Positions 17,412-26,286 of a stretch of DNA of 64,000 bases are shown one piece after another. Position numbers and translations under genes: made by a program. Origin of the DNA: Streptomyces sp. NBC_01296 (lineage in GTDB: Bacteria; Actinomycetota; Actinomycetes; Streptomycetales; Streptomycetaceae); NCBI RefSeq assembly GCF_035984415.1, contig NZ_CP130721.1:1-64000 (forward strand). Direction: 5' to 3'. The notes under the pieces were generated by a model. That model saw only the letters and a program-made list of their open reading frames with translations. It was not told the origin of the DNA and ran no database searches. Each line of letters starts with the position of its first letter. Position 1 is the first letter of the stretch.

Positions 17412-17783
17412 ATGCGGATCGGCGAACTGGCTGCGCGCACCGGGGTCGGTGAACGTTCCCTGCGCTACTACGAGGAGCAGGGCCTGCTGGCTTCGGACCG
17501 GACGCCCGGCGGCCACCGGGACTTCCCCGAGCGGGCGGTCGACCGGGTCATCCGGATCCAGGAGCTCTACGCGGCCGGCCTGCACAGCGCGAAGATCGCG
17601 CAGATCCTGCCCTGCATGCGGGACGAGGACGGCGGCCCGTCGGTGCGCGCCACCCCGGCGCTGGTGGCCGAACTGGCCACGGAGCGGGAGCGGATCGACC
17701 GGATGATCGGCGATCTGGTCCGCTCCCGCGATGTACTGGACGAGGTCATCGAGGCGGCGGCGGGCCGCACGACGGCCGCGTAG
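17412..17783 (+). CDS. MerR-family regulator
   Basis: The product is 123 aa. The N-terminal winged helix is classic: MRIGELAARTGVGERSLRYYEEQGLLASDRTPGGHRDF, followed by the wing helix and a C-terminal dimer coiled coil (ERERIDRMIGDLVRSRDVLDEVIEAA). One Cys (ILPCMRDEDGG) lies in the middle and there is no metal-binding cluster, so it is a small-effector or redox type. It is divergent from the OYE reductase, which it probably controls. Confidence 0.9.
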   Translation: MRIGELAARTGVGERSLRYYEEQGLLASDRTPGGHRDFPERAVDRVIRIQELYAAGLHSAKIAQILPCMRDEDGGPSVRATPALVAELATERERIDRMIGDLVRSRDVLDEVIEAAAGRTTAA

Positions 17784-17789
17784 GCCGTT

Positions 17790-18788
17790 TCTTCTCGAGG
17801 CAGTCGCCGGAGGGCGGCTCCTCGTCCGCACGCCCGGGCTGGTGGAGGTCCACGCCCGCGAGGACTTCCTCGCGGGCGGGACCGGAGGCCCGACGGCCGC
17901 TGCGCGGACCGAGGAGCAGGAGCGGGCGGTTCCCACGCCCGACGGCGGATGCGTGGTGGCCGAAGTGGCGTCGGTGCGGGCGCTGGGCCCGGCGGCGGCT
18001 TGCGCTGGGTGCTCCCCCACGCCCCGTGGCACGGGCCGCCCGGACGCACTCCGCCCGGCCGTCAGCCCGGACGGACGGCTGGTGAGCGTCGTCGTACCGG
18101 CGCTGGAGCCCGACAAGGAAAAGGCGGCCCTGGTGTACGACTTGGAGCCGGACCGCAACTACACCTGGGACGACCTGCTGCTCTTGGAGGCGGCGACCGG
18201 TGAGGTGCTGGGTCGGCGGCAGATCAGGTCGCCGGCGTCGGCCGCGGTGCAGTCTTGGCGTCCGGACGGCGGCGCCGTCGTGGTGTCCTGTTGGACCGCC
18301 TGGCACAGCTGGTCGACCTGGTGGGCCGAGCCCCGGGCGCCCACGGTCTGCGGATCCTCGGCGGCACGTGGATGCGGGCGGTGGCGGGATTCCTGCCGGG
18401 CTCCGGGGTGCTGACGCAGCGGTACGCCGAGCACCTGTTCCCCGATGACGACCGCCGCGACGAGCCGGCTGCGTACGACCTCGGTTCCGGGCAGCAGGCG
18501 GCGCTGCTGGACCTGGCGGAGCTGTCCGTCGACCCGGAGAACGACGAATTCTTGTCGGCCGAGGTCCTCGACGGGCGCCGTGTGCTGGTCCAGGGCCCGG
18601 TGCATCCGGCGGGCGGGGCACCGCAGACGCGGCACTGGCTGCTGGACGCGGACACGCTGCGTCCGCTCGGCCGGCCGGGCTACCCGGCGCCGGTGGGCGA
18701 GGACGTCACCTCGCTGGGGGACGGCACCTGGCTCACGCACGACGGCGACCGGGTGCACCGCTGGTCGGTGAGCCGCGCGAGCTCCTGA
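17790..18788 (+). pseudogene. Frameshifted WD40/propeller-like gene remnant
   Basis: Coherent protein occurs in successive frames: LLEAVAGGRLLVRTPGLVEVHARED from about 17800, then AVSPDGRLVSVVVPALEPDKEK and LLLLEAATGEVLGRRQ to about 18290, then GGTWMRAVAGFLPGSG onward with HLFPDDDRRDEP to a stop at 18788. SPDGRLVSV and ATGEVLGR are typical of beta-propeller repeats. At least two frameshifts, and possibly a third near 18000, break it. No start with a ribosome-binding site is present after the MerR stop. Function unknown. Confidence 0.6.
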
Positions 18789-18901
18789 GGCGTCGGATCA
18801 CGTGGCGCGCGGCCGCGCCGCCGATCCCGCCCACTCCACGTACAACGGGCCCGGCTCTGCCGCTTGAAGGCCGAGCGTGGCCGCTCTGGCATTCTGGCGC
18901 C

Positions 18902-19666
18902 GTGCAGCCGCCGCCCGTGACGCCCGACGCCCCCGTCCGCATACACAGCCCGCTCCTCACCCAGGAGTGGCTCGATCTCGCCTTCATCCACTGGGCCGTC
19001 GACCCGGAGGTCGTGGCTCCGCTGCTGCCGAGCGGGACCGTGCCCGATACGCACGACGGGGTCGGTTACGTAGGCCTCGTGGCCTTCCGGATGCACCGGG
19101 TCGGCTGGCTGCGGCTGCGTGGAGTGCCGTACTTCGGATCGTTCCCCGAGACCAACGTGCGCCTGTACTCGGTCGACGCGCACGGGCGGCGCGGTGTCGT
19201 GTTCCGGTCGATGGATGCGTCGCGGCTGCTCCCGGTCGTGATGGGGCGGGTCGGCTTCCGGCTGCCCTACCTGTGGTCCCGGATGAGCGTCCGCACCGAC
19301 GGCGACACCGTCCACTACGCCAGTTCCCGCCGCTGGCCCGGCCCGCGCGGCGCGCACAGCCGCATCACGGTGGCCAGGGGCGAGCGGATCGAGGAGCCCA
19401 CCGAGCTGGAGCACTTCCTCACCGCCCGGTGGGGCATGCACAACGCCTTCTCCAGCGGAGCGGCGTATCTGCCCAACGACCACCCGCGCTGGCCGCTGTA
19501 CCGGGCGGAACTGCTCGCGTGCGAAGAGAACCTGCTCGCCTCGGCCGGCCTCCCGACACCGCGGGAGGCCCCGGTCAGCGTTCTGTACTCGCCCGGAGTC
19601 GCAGTACGGCTCGGTCGGCCGTCCCGGGCCGCCGCCACCGTCCCGCAGCCGCGCCGGCCGCTCTAG
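18902..19666 (+). CDS. DUF2071 (YqjF-type) family protein
   Basis: The product is 254 aa. The family pattern is visible: LTQEWLDLAFIHWAVDPEVVAPLLPSGTVPDTHDGVGYVGLVAFRM at the N-terminus, YFGSFPETNVRLYSVDAHGRRGVVFRSMDASRLL in the middle and HFLTARWGMHNAF near the end. It is soluble with no signal peptide. The biochemical role of the family is not established. The start is GTG at 18902. It stands alone between the propeller remnant and a GbsR-type regulator. Confidence 0.85.
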   Translation: MQPPPVTPDAPVRIHSPLLTQEWLDLAFIHWAVDPEVVAPLLPSGTVPDTHDGVGYVGLVAFRMHRVGWLRLRGVPYFGSFPETNVRLYSVDAHGRRGVVFRSMDASRLLPVVMGRVGFRLPYLWSRMSVRTDGDTVHYASSRRWPGPRGAHSRITVARGERIEEPTELEHFLTARWGMHNAFSSGAAYLPNDHPRWPLYRAELLACEENLLASAGLPTPREAPVSVLYSPGVAVRLGRPSRAAATVPQPRRPL

Positions 19667-19701
19667 CGCCGTCGCGTCACCTTCGGCGGACGCGTTGTGG
19701 C

Positions 19702-20436
19702 TCAGGTGGTGGTTTCCGAGGATGATTCGGGTTTCGTGTAGAGGACTTCGCGGGCCTGTTCGGCTGCGCGGGCGATGCTTTCGGAGACGAAGTCGACGAA
19801 GCGGGCGATGTTCTCGAGGCGGGTGGCGGCCAGGGTGCCGGGGCCGAGGATGCCGACGCCCTGCCGTGCGGTCTCGGCAAGCTGGGCGGTGCCGCGGGCG
19901 CTGGCCATCATGGACTGGTACCAGACGTCGTTGTCGACGACGTACCGCTCGCGGCGGCGTTCGTCGCGTTCCCGGCGGACCAGGCCCTGGCCCTCGAGGA
20001 AGGCGATCGCCTTGGAGATGGACGCGGGGCTGACCTGGAGGCGCTCGACGAGTTCGGTCGCGGTGAGGCTGCCTGCATCGGTGATGTAGAGGCAGGACAG
20101 CACCCGGGCCATCATCTTGGGCGTGCCCGCCTGCATGAGGACGGTGGTGAACGTCTCCTCGTACGCGCGCACCGCCTCGGCGTCGCGGCCGTGGGTCTGC
20201 GCGGGCGCCTTCGGGTCGCGGGGCGCGGCCTGCTTGCGGCGGTGTGCGCGGTGTTCGGTGGCCCGGTGGGCCAGGTCCGCGCGGTAGCCGCCGGGGCCGC
20301 CGTTGCGCATCACCTCACGCGTGACCGTCGACGTCGGACGGTCCAGACGCCTGGCGATCTCCGCGTAGGCGAGGCCGTCGGCCAGTCCCAGCGCGATCTG
20401 CTGGCGTTCCTGCTGGGTGAGTCTGCCTCCCGGCAT
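19702..20436 (-). CDS. GbsR/MarR-type regulator with extra N-terminal HTH
   Basis: The product is 244 aa with two DNA-binding modules. Residues 1-45 (LTQQERQQIALGLADGLAYAEIARRLDRPTSTVTREV) are an HTH like that at the N-terminus of IS30-type transposases. Residues 100-175 are a GbsR/MarR winged helix (MARVLSCLYITDAGSLTATELVERLQVSPASISKAIAFLEGQGLVRRERDERRRERYVV). It is divergent from a DUF4097-ABC transporter operon, with a long inverted repeat between, so it most likely represses that operon. Confidence 0.82.
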   Translation of the reverse strand: MPGGRLTQQERQQIALGLADGLAYAEIARRLDRPTSTVTREVMRNGGPGGYRADLAHRATEHRAHRRKQAAPRDPKAPAQTHGRDAEAVRAYEETFTTVLMQAGTPKMMARVLSCLYITDAGSLTATELVERLQVSPASISKAIAFLEGQGLVRRERDERRRERYVVDNDVWYQSMMASARGTAQLAETARQGVGILGPGTLAATRLENIARFVDFVSESIARAAEQAREVLYTKPESSSETTT

Positions 20437-20504
20437 CGCGGGCTCCTTCGCGGTCTGTCGTGGCTCAAGGGCGTCTCGAGGGCGCCAGTATAGCGTTCAC
20501 CCGC

Positions 20505-20566
20505 AATTCATTGCAACGTGTGGGGTGGGGCGCGTTGCATTAGATTTCAGCTCATTGCAATGAATT
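20505..20566. promoter_or_regulatory. Operator region, TTGCAATGAA boxes
   Basis: AATTCATTGCAA (20505-20516) is an exact inverted copy of TTGCAATGAATT (20555-20566), with a further GTTGCA half-site near 20534. CATTGCAATG at 20553-20562 is itself a palindrome. The stretch is AT-rich against the local high GC and lies between the regulator and the ABC operon. It is the probable binding site of the GbsR-type protein. Confidence 0.65.
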
Positions 20567-20696
20567 CTCGGCCTCTACCTGCACTGATGGCGATTTTGCG
20601 CAACGAACGTGTTGCCAGATCTGTGAATGCAACGTAGCTTTTCCATCATCAGAAACAGCGGGCCGAGAGAGCGCGCTACATAAACAGGAGAGAACC

Positions 20697-21365
20697 ATGC
20701 AGAAGTTCGACACCCCCGCCCCGATCTCCACCGTCCTCGACATCCCCTCCGGACACATCCGGTTCATCGCCGCCGACCGGGACAACACCACCGTCGAGAT
20801 CCTGCCCGCCAACGCCTCCAAGAGCCGTGACGTGAAGGCCGCCGAGGAGATCACCGTCACCTACACCGACGGCGTCCTGCGCATCGAGGCCGCACCGGCC
20901 AAGAACCGGATCCTCGGCTCGTCCGGGTCGGTGGAGGTGACGGTCCAGCTGCCCGCCGGCTCGCGTGTCGAGGCGAAGGCTGCCAGCGCCGAACTCCGCG
21001 GCGTCGGACGCCTCGGCGACGTCTCCTTCGAGGGCGCGCAGGCCACGGTCAAGATCGACGAGGCCGCGAGCGCCCGTCTGACCCTGATGTCGGGTGATGT
21101 CTCGCTCGGCCGTCTGGGCGGGGACGCGCAGATCAGCACCAAGAAGGGCGACCTCCAGATCGCCGAGGCCATGCGCGGCACGGTCACGCTGCGCACCGAG
21201 GCCGGCGAGATCACGGTCGTTGCCGCCCGCGGAGTCTCCGCCGCTCTGGACGCCGGCACCACCTACGGCCGGATCAACAACTCGCTCCAGAACACCGGCG
21301 GCACCCCGGACCTGAACATCCACGCCAGCACCTCTTACGGCAACATCACCGCCCGCAGCCTCTAA
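20697..21365 (+). CDS. DUF4097 beta-strand repeat protein
   Basis: The product is 222 aa. It is made of repeating short strands (ITVTYTDGVLRIEAAP, GSVEVTVQLPAGSRVEAKAASAELRGVG, ARLTLMSGDVSLGRLGGDAQISTKKGDLQIAEAMRG), the right-handed beta-helix pattern of the DUF4097/adhesin-like family. No signal peptide, so cytoplasmic or exported by another route. First gene of an operon with an ABC exporter 15 bases downstream; it may sense envelope state or act with the transporter. AGGAG precedes the ATG. Confidence 0.85.
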   Translation: MQKFDTPAPISTVLDIPSGHIRFIAADRDNTTVEILPANASKSRDVKAAEEITVTYTDGVLRIEAAPAKNRILGSSGSVEVTVQLPAGSRVEAKAASAELRGVGRLGDVSFEGAQATVKIDEAASARLTLMSGDVSLGRLGGDAQISTKKGDLQIAEAMRGTVTLRTEAGEITVVAARGVSAALDAGTTYGRINNSLQNTGGTPDLNIHASTSYGNITARSL

Positions 21366-21380
21366 AGGGAGCACCCCACC

Positions 21381-22343
21381 ATGACCAACCTGGCCATCGC
21401 GGCGAACGAGCTGCGCAAGTCCTACGGCGACAAGAGCGTGCTGGACGGCATCGACCTGAACGTTCCGGAGGGGACGATCTTCTCCCTCCTCGGGCCGAAC
21501 GGCGCCGGGAAGACCACCGCCGTCAAGATCCTCTCGACTCTGATCACCCCGGACGCCGGTGAGATCCGCGTCGGCGGCCACGACCTGGCCGCCGATCCGC
21601 AGGCCGTGCGTGCCGCGATCGGTGTCACCGGGCAGTTCTCCGCCGTCGACGGCCTGATCACCGGCGAGGAGAACATGCTCCTCATGGCCGACCTCCACCA
21701 CCTCTCCAAGAGCGAGGGGCGGCGGGTCGCCGCCGAACTGCTCGAGCGCTTCGACCTGGTGGAGGCCGCCAAGAAGCCCGCAGCCAGCTACTCCGGCGGC
21801 ATGAAGCGGCGCCTCGACATCGCCATGACCCTGGTCGGCAACCCGCGCATCATCTTCCTCGACGAACCCACCACCGGACTCGACCCGCGCTCCCGCCACA
21901 ACATGTGGCAGATCATCCGCGAACTCGTCACCGGCGGCGTCACCGTCTTCCTCACCACCCAGTACCTCGAGGAGGCGGACCAGCTCGCCGACCGCATCGC
22001 CGTCCTCAACAACGGCAAGATCGCAGCCGAAGGCACCGCGGAAGAGCTCAAGCGGCTCATCCCCGGCGGACACGTGAAGCTGCGGTTCTCCGACCCGGCC
22101 GCCTACCAGGCCGCCGCCGCTGTGCTGGGCGAGGTCGCCCGTGATGACGAGGCGCTGGCGCTGCAGATCCCCAGCGACGGCAGCCAGCGCGACCTGCGCT
22201 CCGTCTTGGACCGGCTGGACGCCGCCGGCATCGAGGCGGACGAGCTCACCGTCCACACCCCCGACCTCGACGACGTGTTCTTCGCCCTCACCGGCGCCAC
22301 CGTGCCCAGCCAGACCACCGAGGCCAAGGAGGCCGTCCGATGA
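21381..22343 (+). CDS. ABC transporter ATP-binding protein (DrrA type)
   Basis: The product is 320 aa. The nucleotide-binding domain has Walker A GPNGAGKTT (about residue 38), signature YSGGMKRRLD, Walker B IIFLDEPTTGLD and an H-loop region in TVFLTTQYLEEADQL. The C-terminal extension (after residue 220) is as in DrrA/ABC-2 drug exporters. It powers the permease encoded 4 bases back-overlapping downstream. Probably exports a lipophilic compound; the substrate is unknown. RBS GGGAG before the ATG. Confidence 0.93.
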   Translation: MTNLAIAANELRKSYGDKSVLDGIDLNVPEGTIFSLLGPNGAGKTTAVKILSTLITPDAGEIRVGGHDLAADPQAVRAAIGVTGQFSAVDGLITGEENMLLMADLHHLSKSEGRRVAAELLERFDLVEAAKKPAASYSGGMKRRLDIAMTLVGNPRIIFLDEPTTGLDPRSRHNMWQIIRELVTGGVTVFLTTQYLEEADQLADRIAVLNNGKIAAEGTAEELKRLIPGGHVKLRFSDPAAYQAAAAVLGEVARDDEALALQIPSDGSQRDLRSVLDRLDAAGIEADELTVHTPDLDDVFFALTGATVPSQTTEAKEAVR

Positions 22344-23125
22344 GCTCCCTCTCCCTCGCCCTGCGCGACTCGTCCACGATGCTGCGCCGCAACCTGCTGC
22401 ACGCGCGCCGCTACCCCTCGCTGACGCTGAACCTGCTGATGACCCCGGTCATGCTGCTGCTGCTCTTCGTCTACATCTTCGGTGGCGCGATGAGCGGCGG
22501 CATCGGCGGCGGCGGTCGCGACGAGTACATCGCCTACATCGTGCCGGGCATCCTGCTGATGACCATCGGCAGCACCGTCGTCGGCGCCGCGGTGTCCGTC
22601 TCCACCGACATGTCCGAGGGCATCATCGCCCGCTTCCGGACGATGGCGATCCACCGCAGCTCCGTCCTCATCGGGCACGTCGTCGGCAGCGTCCTGCAGT
22701 CGATCGCCAGCGTGGTCCTCGTCGGCCTCGTCGGCGTGGCCATCGGCTTCCGCTCCACCGACGCCTCCGTCCTGGAGTGGCTGGCGGCCTTCGGCCTCAT
22801 CGCCCTCTACGCCCTGGCGCTCACCTGGATCGCGGTCGGCATGGGCATGGCCAGCCCCAACGCCGAGGCGGCCAGCAACAGCGCCATGCCGCTGATCCTC
22901 CTGCCCCTCATCTCCAGCGCGTTCACGCCCATCGACTCGATGCCGGGCTGGTTCCAGCCCATCGCCGAGTACCAGCCCTTCACGCCGGCCATCGAGACCC
23001 TGCGCGGCCTGCTGCTCGGCACCGAGATCGGCAACAACGGCTGGCTCGCCCTCGGCTGGTCCGTCGCCCTCATCGCACTCGGTTACCGCTGGTCCACGGC
23101 GCAGTTCAAGCGCGACCCCAAGTAG
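22340..23125 (+). CDS. ABC-2 type permease (DrrB type)
   Basis: The product is 261 aa with six hydrophobic helices, starting after RRNLLHARRYPSLTLNLLMTPVMLLLLFVYIFGGAM, and the ABC-2 motif region FTPIDSMPGWFQPIAEYQPFTPAIETLRGLL near the C-terminus. The start overlaps the ATPase stop (ATGA), so the two subunits are made in equal amounts. Together they form a DrrAB-like efflux pump in the membrane. A strong terminator follows. Confidence 0.92.
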   Translation: MSSLSLALRDSSTMLRRNLLHARRYPSLTLNLLMTPVMLLLLFVYIFGGAMSGGIGGGGRDEYIAYIVPGILLMTIGSTVVGAAVSVSTDMSEGIIARFRTMAIHRSSVLIGHVVGSVLQSIASVVLVGLVGVAIGFRSTDASVLEWLAAFGLIALYALALTWIAVGMGMASPNAEAASNSAMPLILLPLISSAFTPIDSMPGWFQPIAEYQPFTPAIETLRGLLLGTEIGNNGWLALGWSVALIALGYRWSTAQFKRDPK

Positions 23126-23173
23126 GCGACGTGAGCGCGCGGTCTGCCTCCCGCAGCCGCCCCCGTCCACCCT

Positions 23174-23215
23174 GAGGGCGGCGTACCCGACAGCACGTCG
23201 GCGTACGCCGCCCTC
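23174..23215 (+). terminator. Terminator of the DUF4097-ABC operon
   Basis: A perfect 13-bp stem (GAGGGCGGCGTAC at 23174-23186 with its complement at 23203-23215) and a 16-base loop lie 48 bases after the permease stop. Confidence 0.8.
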
Positions 23216-23443
23216 ACTCGTGCACAGCACGCCCTGCGAGCCCGGGGCGGCGGACATGGTCGGGCTGGAACTCCCGCAGCACACCGATCCGCTTCCTCAC
23301 GTATCTCGTCCAGACGGTCCTCGAGCTGACCGACCTGCTCGCGGTGAGCGTTCGAGCTCGGCTCGCTGCATCAAGCGGTCAGGTCGGACGTCTGAAGGTC
23401 TCCGACAGGAACGACTGCGCGGTGCGTCCGGCAGGATGGGTGC
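23216..23443. other. Intergenic, no supported gene
   Basis: About 230 bases between the ABC-operon terminator and the VOC gene. The minus strand reads a short charged coiled-coil-like stretch (QLEDRLDEIREEADR) without a start, possibly a remnant. Otherwise nothing was recognised. Confidence 0.35.
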
Positions 23444-23812
23444 GTGCTGACGATCAGATCTGTGGTGCTGGGTGTCTCGGATGTGCCGCGTGCGGCCGCT
23501 TTCTGGACGGAGGCTCTGGGGTATCTGCCGCGCGGGGAGATCGAAGAGGACTGGGTCGTGTTGATGCCGGCAGCGGGGGCCGGGGTCCAACTGGCGCTCG
23601 GGCTGAGTGAGACACCGGTTCAGGAGCATCCGCGGGTCCACCTGGACCTGTACGCGGACGACGCCGCCGAGCAGGCCGCCGAGGTGGATCGGCTGGTGTC
23701 CTTGGGTGCTCAGCGGGTGGAGTGGGACCTGTACCCGCAGGACCCTGACTTCGTCGTGCTCGCCGACCCCGACGGCAACCGGTTCTGCGTCATCGACGCC
23801 AGCCGCAGCTGA
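23444..23812 (+). CDS. Glyoxalase/VOC-fold protein
   Basis: The product is 122 aa, a single VOC unit made of two beta-alpha-beta-beta-beta halves: TIRSVVLGVSDVPRAAAFWTEALGYLP ... WVVLMPA and HPRVHLDLYADDAAEQAAEVDRLVSLGAQRVEWD ... FVVLADPDGNRFCVID. The ending DPDGNRFCVI is the family hallmark. Candidate metal ligands are His in HLDL and Glu in RVEW. Substrate unknown; relatives include bleomycin-resistance-type and lyase proteins. GTG start. Confidence 0.9.
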   Translation: MLTIRSVVLGVSDVPRAAAFWTEALGYLPRGEIEEDWVVLMPAAGAGVQLALGLSETPVQEHPRVHLDLYADDAAEQAAEVDRLVSLGAQRVEWDLYPQDPDFVVLADPDGNRFCVIDASRS

Positions 23813-23877
23813 CACGGCCCCGGGAGAGGTCCTGGCCCGCCGCGCGCACGGTACTTCCGGCCCCAACCGGCGCGGGT

Positions 23878-24397
23878 TCATCGGTCCATCGGGGTGGCGC
23901 CCGTCGCGGTGACGGACAGCTCCCAGAGCCGTGCGGCCGAGTCGGGGTTGATGGCGTACTCGCGGACGCCGCCGTCGTCCATCGGCGTGTTGGGGCCGGA
24001 GACACACGTGCGACGTCGCAGTCTTCGAAGTAGAGTCCGCCGCGGTCGTCGAGGAGTGGGGACGTGGCTGCCCACACACCGGTGGCGTCGCCCTGGGAGG
24101 GCGTCTTGAAGTCGGCGCCGATCACGTTGCCGTGTGCGTCCACCCATCCGCGTTCGATCGTTCCTGAAGCGGCATCTCCGCTATAGAGCTCGCAGGCGCG
24201 ATTTCGGGTCGGCGTGCCGGAACGATGACGTGGGCCCCGGCGGCCGTGAGGGCCCGGGTGGTTTCCAGGCCGAGTCCGGAGTAGCCCCTGGTCACGACGG
24301 CGCTCGTGCCGGAGAGGTCGAGACCAGCCATGACGTCCGCGGCTGTGCTGTTGGCGGTGAAGGGCGAGCCGATCGGATGCTGCTCAGTGCGGGTCAT
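23878..24397 (-). pseudogene. Internally deleted short-chain dehydrogenase
   Basis: The N-terminus of an SDR is clear from 24397: MTRTEQHPIGSPFTANSTAADVMAGLDLSG, then TSAVVTRGYSGLGLETTRALTAAGAHVIVPARR. The glycine motif reads TRGYSGLGLE where relatives have TGGxSGxG. At about 24200 the reading jumps to the C-terminal end (FKTPSQGDATGVWAATSPLL, GGLYFEDCDVA) and, after a frameshift, VSGPNTPMDDGGVREYAIN to the stop near 23878. The central catalytic Ser-Tyr-Lys region is missing, so the product is non-functional. Confidence 0.75.
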
Positions 24398-24488
24398 GCC
24401 GTCGACGCTACGACCTGGAGCGAGGTCCAGGGCAAGTCCCGGACCGGCCGGCACGGCAACGGGCCAGGCAGGACTTTGCGGACACCCC

Positions 24489-25148
24489 CTACGCCTTGCG
24501 GGCCGTGGTGGAGGCGAAACCCAGCCAGGTGTGGCGGTTGCCCCACCAGCACCAGCCGACCTTCGGGGCGTTGCGACGCTCGCGGCCGTCCCGGCCCGTG
24601 CCGTTGCTGATCCAGATCGCCGGGGTGCGGGCGTCCAGGGCGCCGTTCGCCTTGTGCAGCCGGGAGCCGATGGTCATGAAGCAGTGGTTGCGTTCCAGGG
24701 CTGCCGGTTGCTGGAGCACCCAGTGGATGCCCTCGGTGAGGAGCAGCGGGGTGCGGTCCTGCTCCGTGAGGGCGGGCAGTGCCTCCTCCGGGCTCCAGTT
24801 GGCCATGTGGTCACCGCGATCGAGGCCGGTGAGGAGGTAGAGGGGCGTGCCGGGTGGCTCGATGCCGTCGGCCGGGACGAAGCGGTCGACGTCGGGCATG
24901 TCGGTGACGACGAAGCCGGGCTTGCCGTCGCGGCGGAGCAGCGGGGCGAGGGCGGAGGCGGGGGCGCGGTCCGGGTGCACTGCGAGCAGGGCGTCGCCGG
25001 ATCGGCCTTCGGCTTCCTCGGCCCATGCGCGCAGTTCGTCGGCGGGCATCCCCGCGAGCCGGTGCACCCCCAGCTCGATCAGGCGCTCGGCCTGGGTGAC
25101 CAGGGGCGGGAGGGAGGGGACGGCGGGAGTGGACAAGGTCTTCGGCAC
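24489..25148 (-). CDS. DUF5701-like protein
   Basis: The product is 219 aa, soluble with no signal. Recognisable segments are LVTQAERLIELGVHRLAGMPADELRAWAEEA, GKPGFVVTDMPDVDRFVPADGIEPPGTPLYLLTGLDRGD and the aromatic end KVGWCWWGNRHTWLGFAST. These suggest the DUF5701 family, of unknown function. GTG at 25148 is chosen for the AGGGG 9 bases upstream. No operon partner. Confidence 0.65.
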   Translation of the reverse strand: MPKTLSTPAVPSLPPLVTQAERLIELGVHRLAGMPADELRAWAEEAEGRSGDALLAVHPDRAPASALAPLLRRDGKPGFVVTDMPDVDRFVPADGIEPPGTPLYLLTGLDRGDHMANWSPEEALPALTEQDRTPLLLTEGIHWVLQQPAALERNHCFMTIGSRLHKANGALDARTPAIWISNGTGRDGRERRNAPKVGWCWWGNRHTWLGFASTTARKA

Positions 25149-25328
25149 AGTACCCCTGGGTTCGGTCGGAAGCAGTGGGCCCCAAGGCAACGAAGTGGCT
25201 CGTCGCCGTGTTCCCCGCAGCGCGGCCACGGACGTCCGTGGCGCCGCTCCGGTACCCGGCCCGCTCCACTCCCCCGGTGGTTGCGCCGCGAAGGCCTCTG
25301 CCTCGGCCGGGCCACCGCGTGGAGCCCG

Positions 25329-26219
25329 TCAGAGTTGCGAGCCGCCTGATGCGTCGAAGCGTTGGCCGGTGATCCATCCGGCATCGGGCGAGGCGAGGAA
25401 AGCGACGATGGAGGCGACGTCGGAGGGCTCGCCGATGCGTTCGAAGACGGACATCCGGGCCAGGTTCGCGGCATCCTCGGGAGTGGTGCGGAGTTTGGCG
25501 TTCATGTCGGTCGCGACGAAGCCCGGGGAGACCGTGTTGACCGTGATGCCGCGGGGCCCGAGCTCCTTGGCGAGCACCAGGGTGAGCGTGTCGACCGCGC
25601 CCTTGCTCATGGAGTACACGACGGACTTCGGGTAGGCGATCCGGGTGGCGACGGAGGAGATGTTGATGATCCGGCCTCCCTCCCGCATGCGGGTGAGGCC
25701 TTCCTGGACGATGAAGAGGAGCGCGTTGACGTTGACGGAGAAGATCTTGTCGATCAGCTCCGGGGTGACCTCGTGGATCCGCGCCGAGCCGCTGACGCCG
25801 GCGTTGTTGACGAGGATGTCCATCCCGGGCTCGAGGCCGCGCCCGGCCAGTTCGGAGTCGAGGGCGGCGTAGAGCGCCTGGGCGTCGCCGGTGACGCCCA
25901 GCCGGGTCCGGAGGGCGAAAGCCCGGCCTCCGGCGGCCCGTATGGAGGTCACGACGTCATGGGCCGCTGCACCGTCCTGTCCGTAGTGGACCACCACGAG
26001 CGCGCCGTCGGAGGCCAGACGTTCGGCGATGCCACGGCCGATGCCGCGGCTGGCACCGGTGACCAGTGCCGTCCTGCCCGCCAGCGGTCCGTCGGCGCTC
26101 TGTGCCCGCGGCTGCTGCTCCGGAGCGGGGGGCCGGGGTGCAGAGGAGTACGTCAAGGTTCGCGCCGTTCTGGACCCGGTCCGAGTGAGCTCGTGGCCGA
26201 TTGTCTGACTGATTGCCAA
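25329..26219 (-). CDS. Short-chain dehydrogenase/reductase
   Basis: The product is 296 aa. After a ~45-residue N-terminal extension, the Rossmann fold begins with TALVTGASRGIGRGIAERL (TGxxxGxG), then NNAG in DILVNNAGVSG, catalytic Ser in NISSVATRIA and YSMSK with Tyr and Lys, and C-terminal PGFVATDMNAKL. It is a classical SDR using NAD(P)H; the substrate is unknown. It is divergent from the epimerase-like gene 67 bases away and may act with it. A true start inside the N-terminal extension is possible. Confidence 0.88.
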   Translation of the reverse strand: MAISQTIGHELTRTGSRTARTLTYSSAPRPPAPEQQPRAQSADGPLAGRTALVTGASRGIGRGIAERLASDGALVVVHYGQDGAAAHDVVTSIRAAGGRAFALRTRLGVTGDAQALYAALDSELAGRGLEPGMDILVNNAGVSGSARIHEVTPELIDKIFSVNVNALLFIVQEGLTRMREGGRIINISSVATRIAYPKSVVYSMSKGAVDTLTLVLAKELGPRGITVNTVSPGFVATDMNAKLRTTPEDAANLARMSVFERIGEPSDVASIVAFLASPDAGWITGQRFDASGGSQL

Positions 26220-26286
26220 CTAATCCTACGGATCTCCTGGACGTATGATCCCGGCCGTCCGGCTTTTCGAGATGAACGGTGTACTG

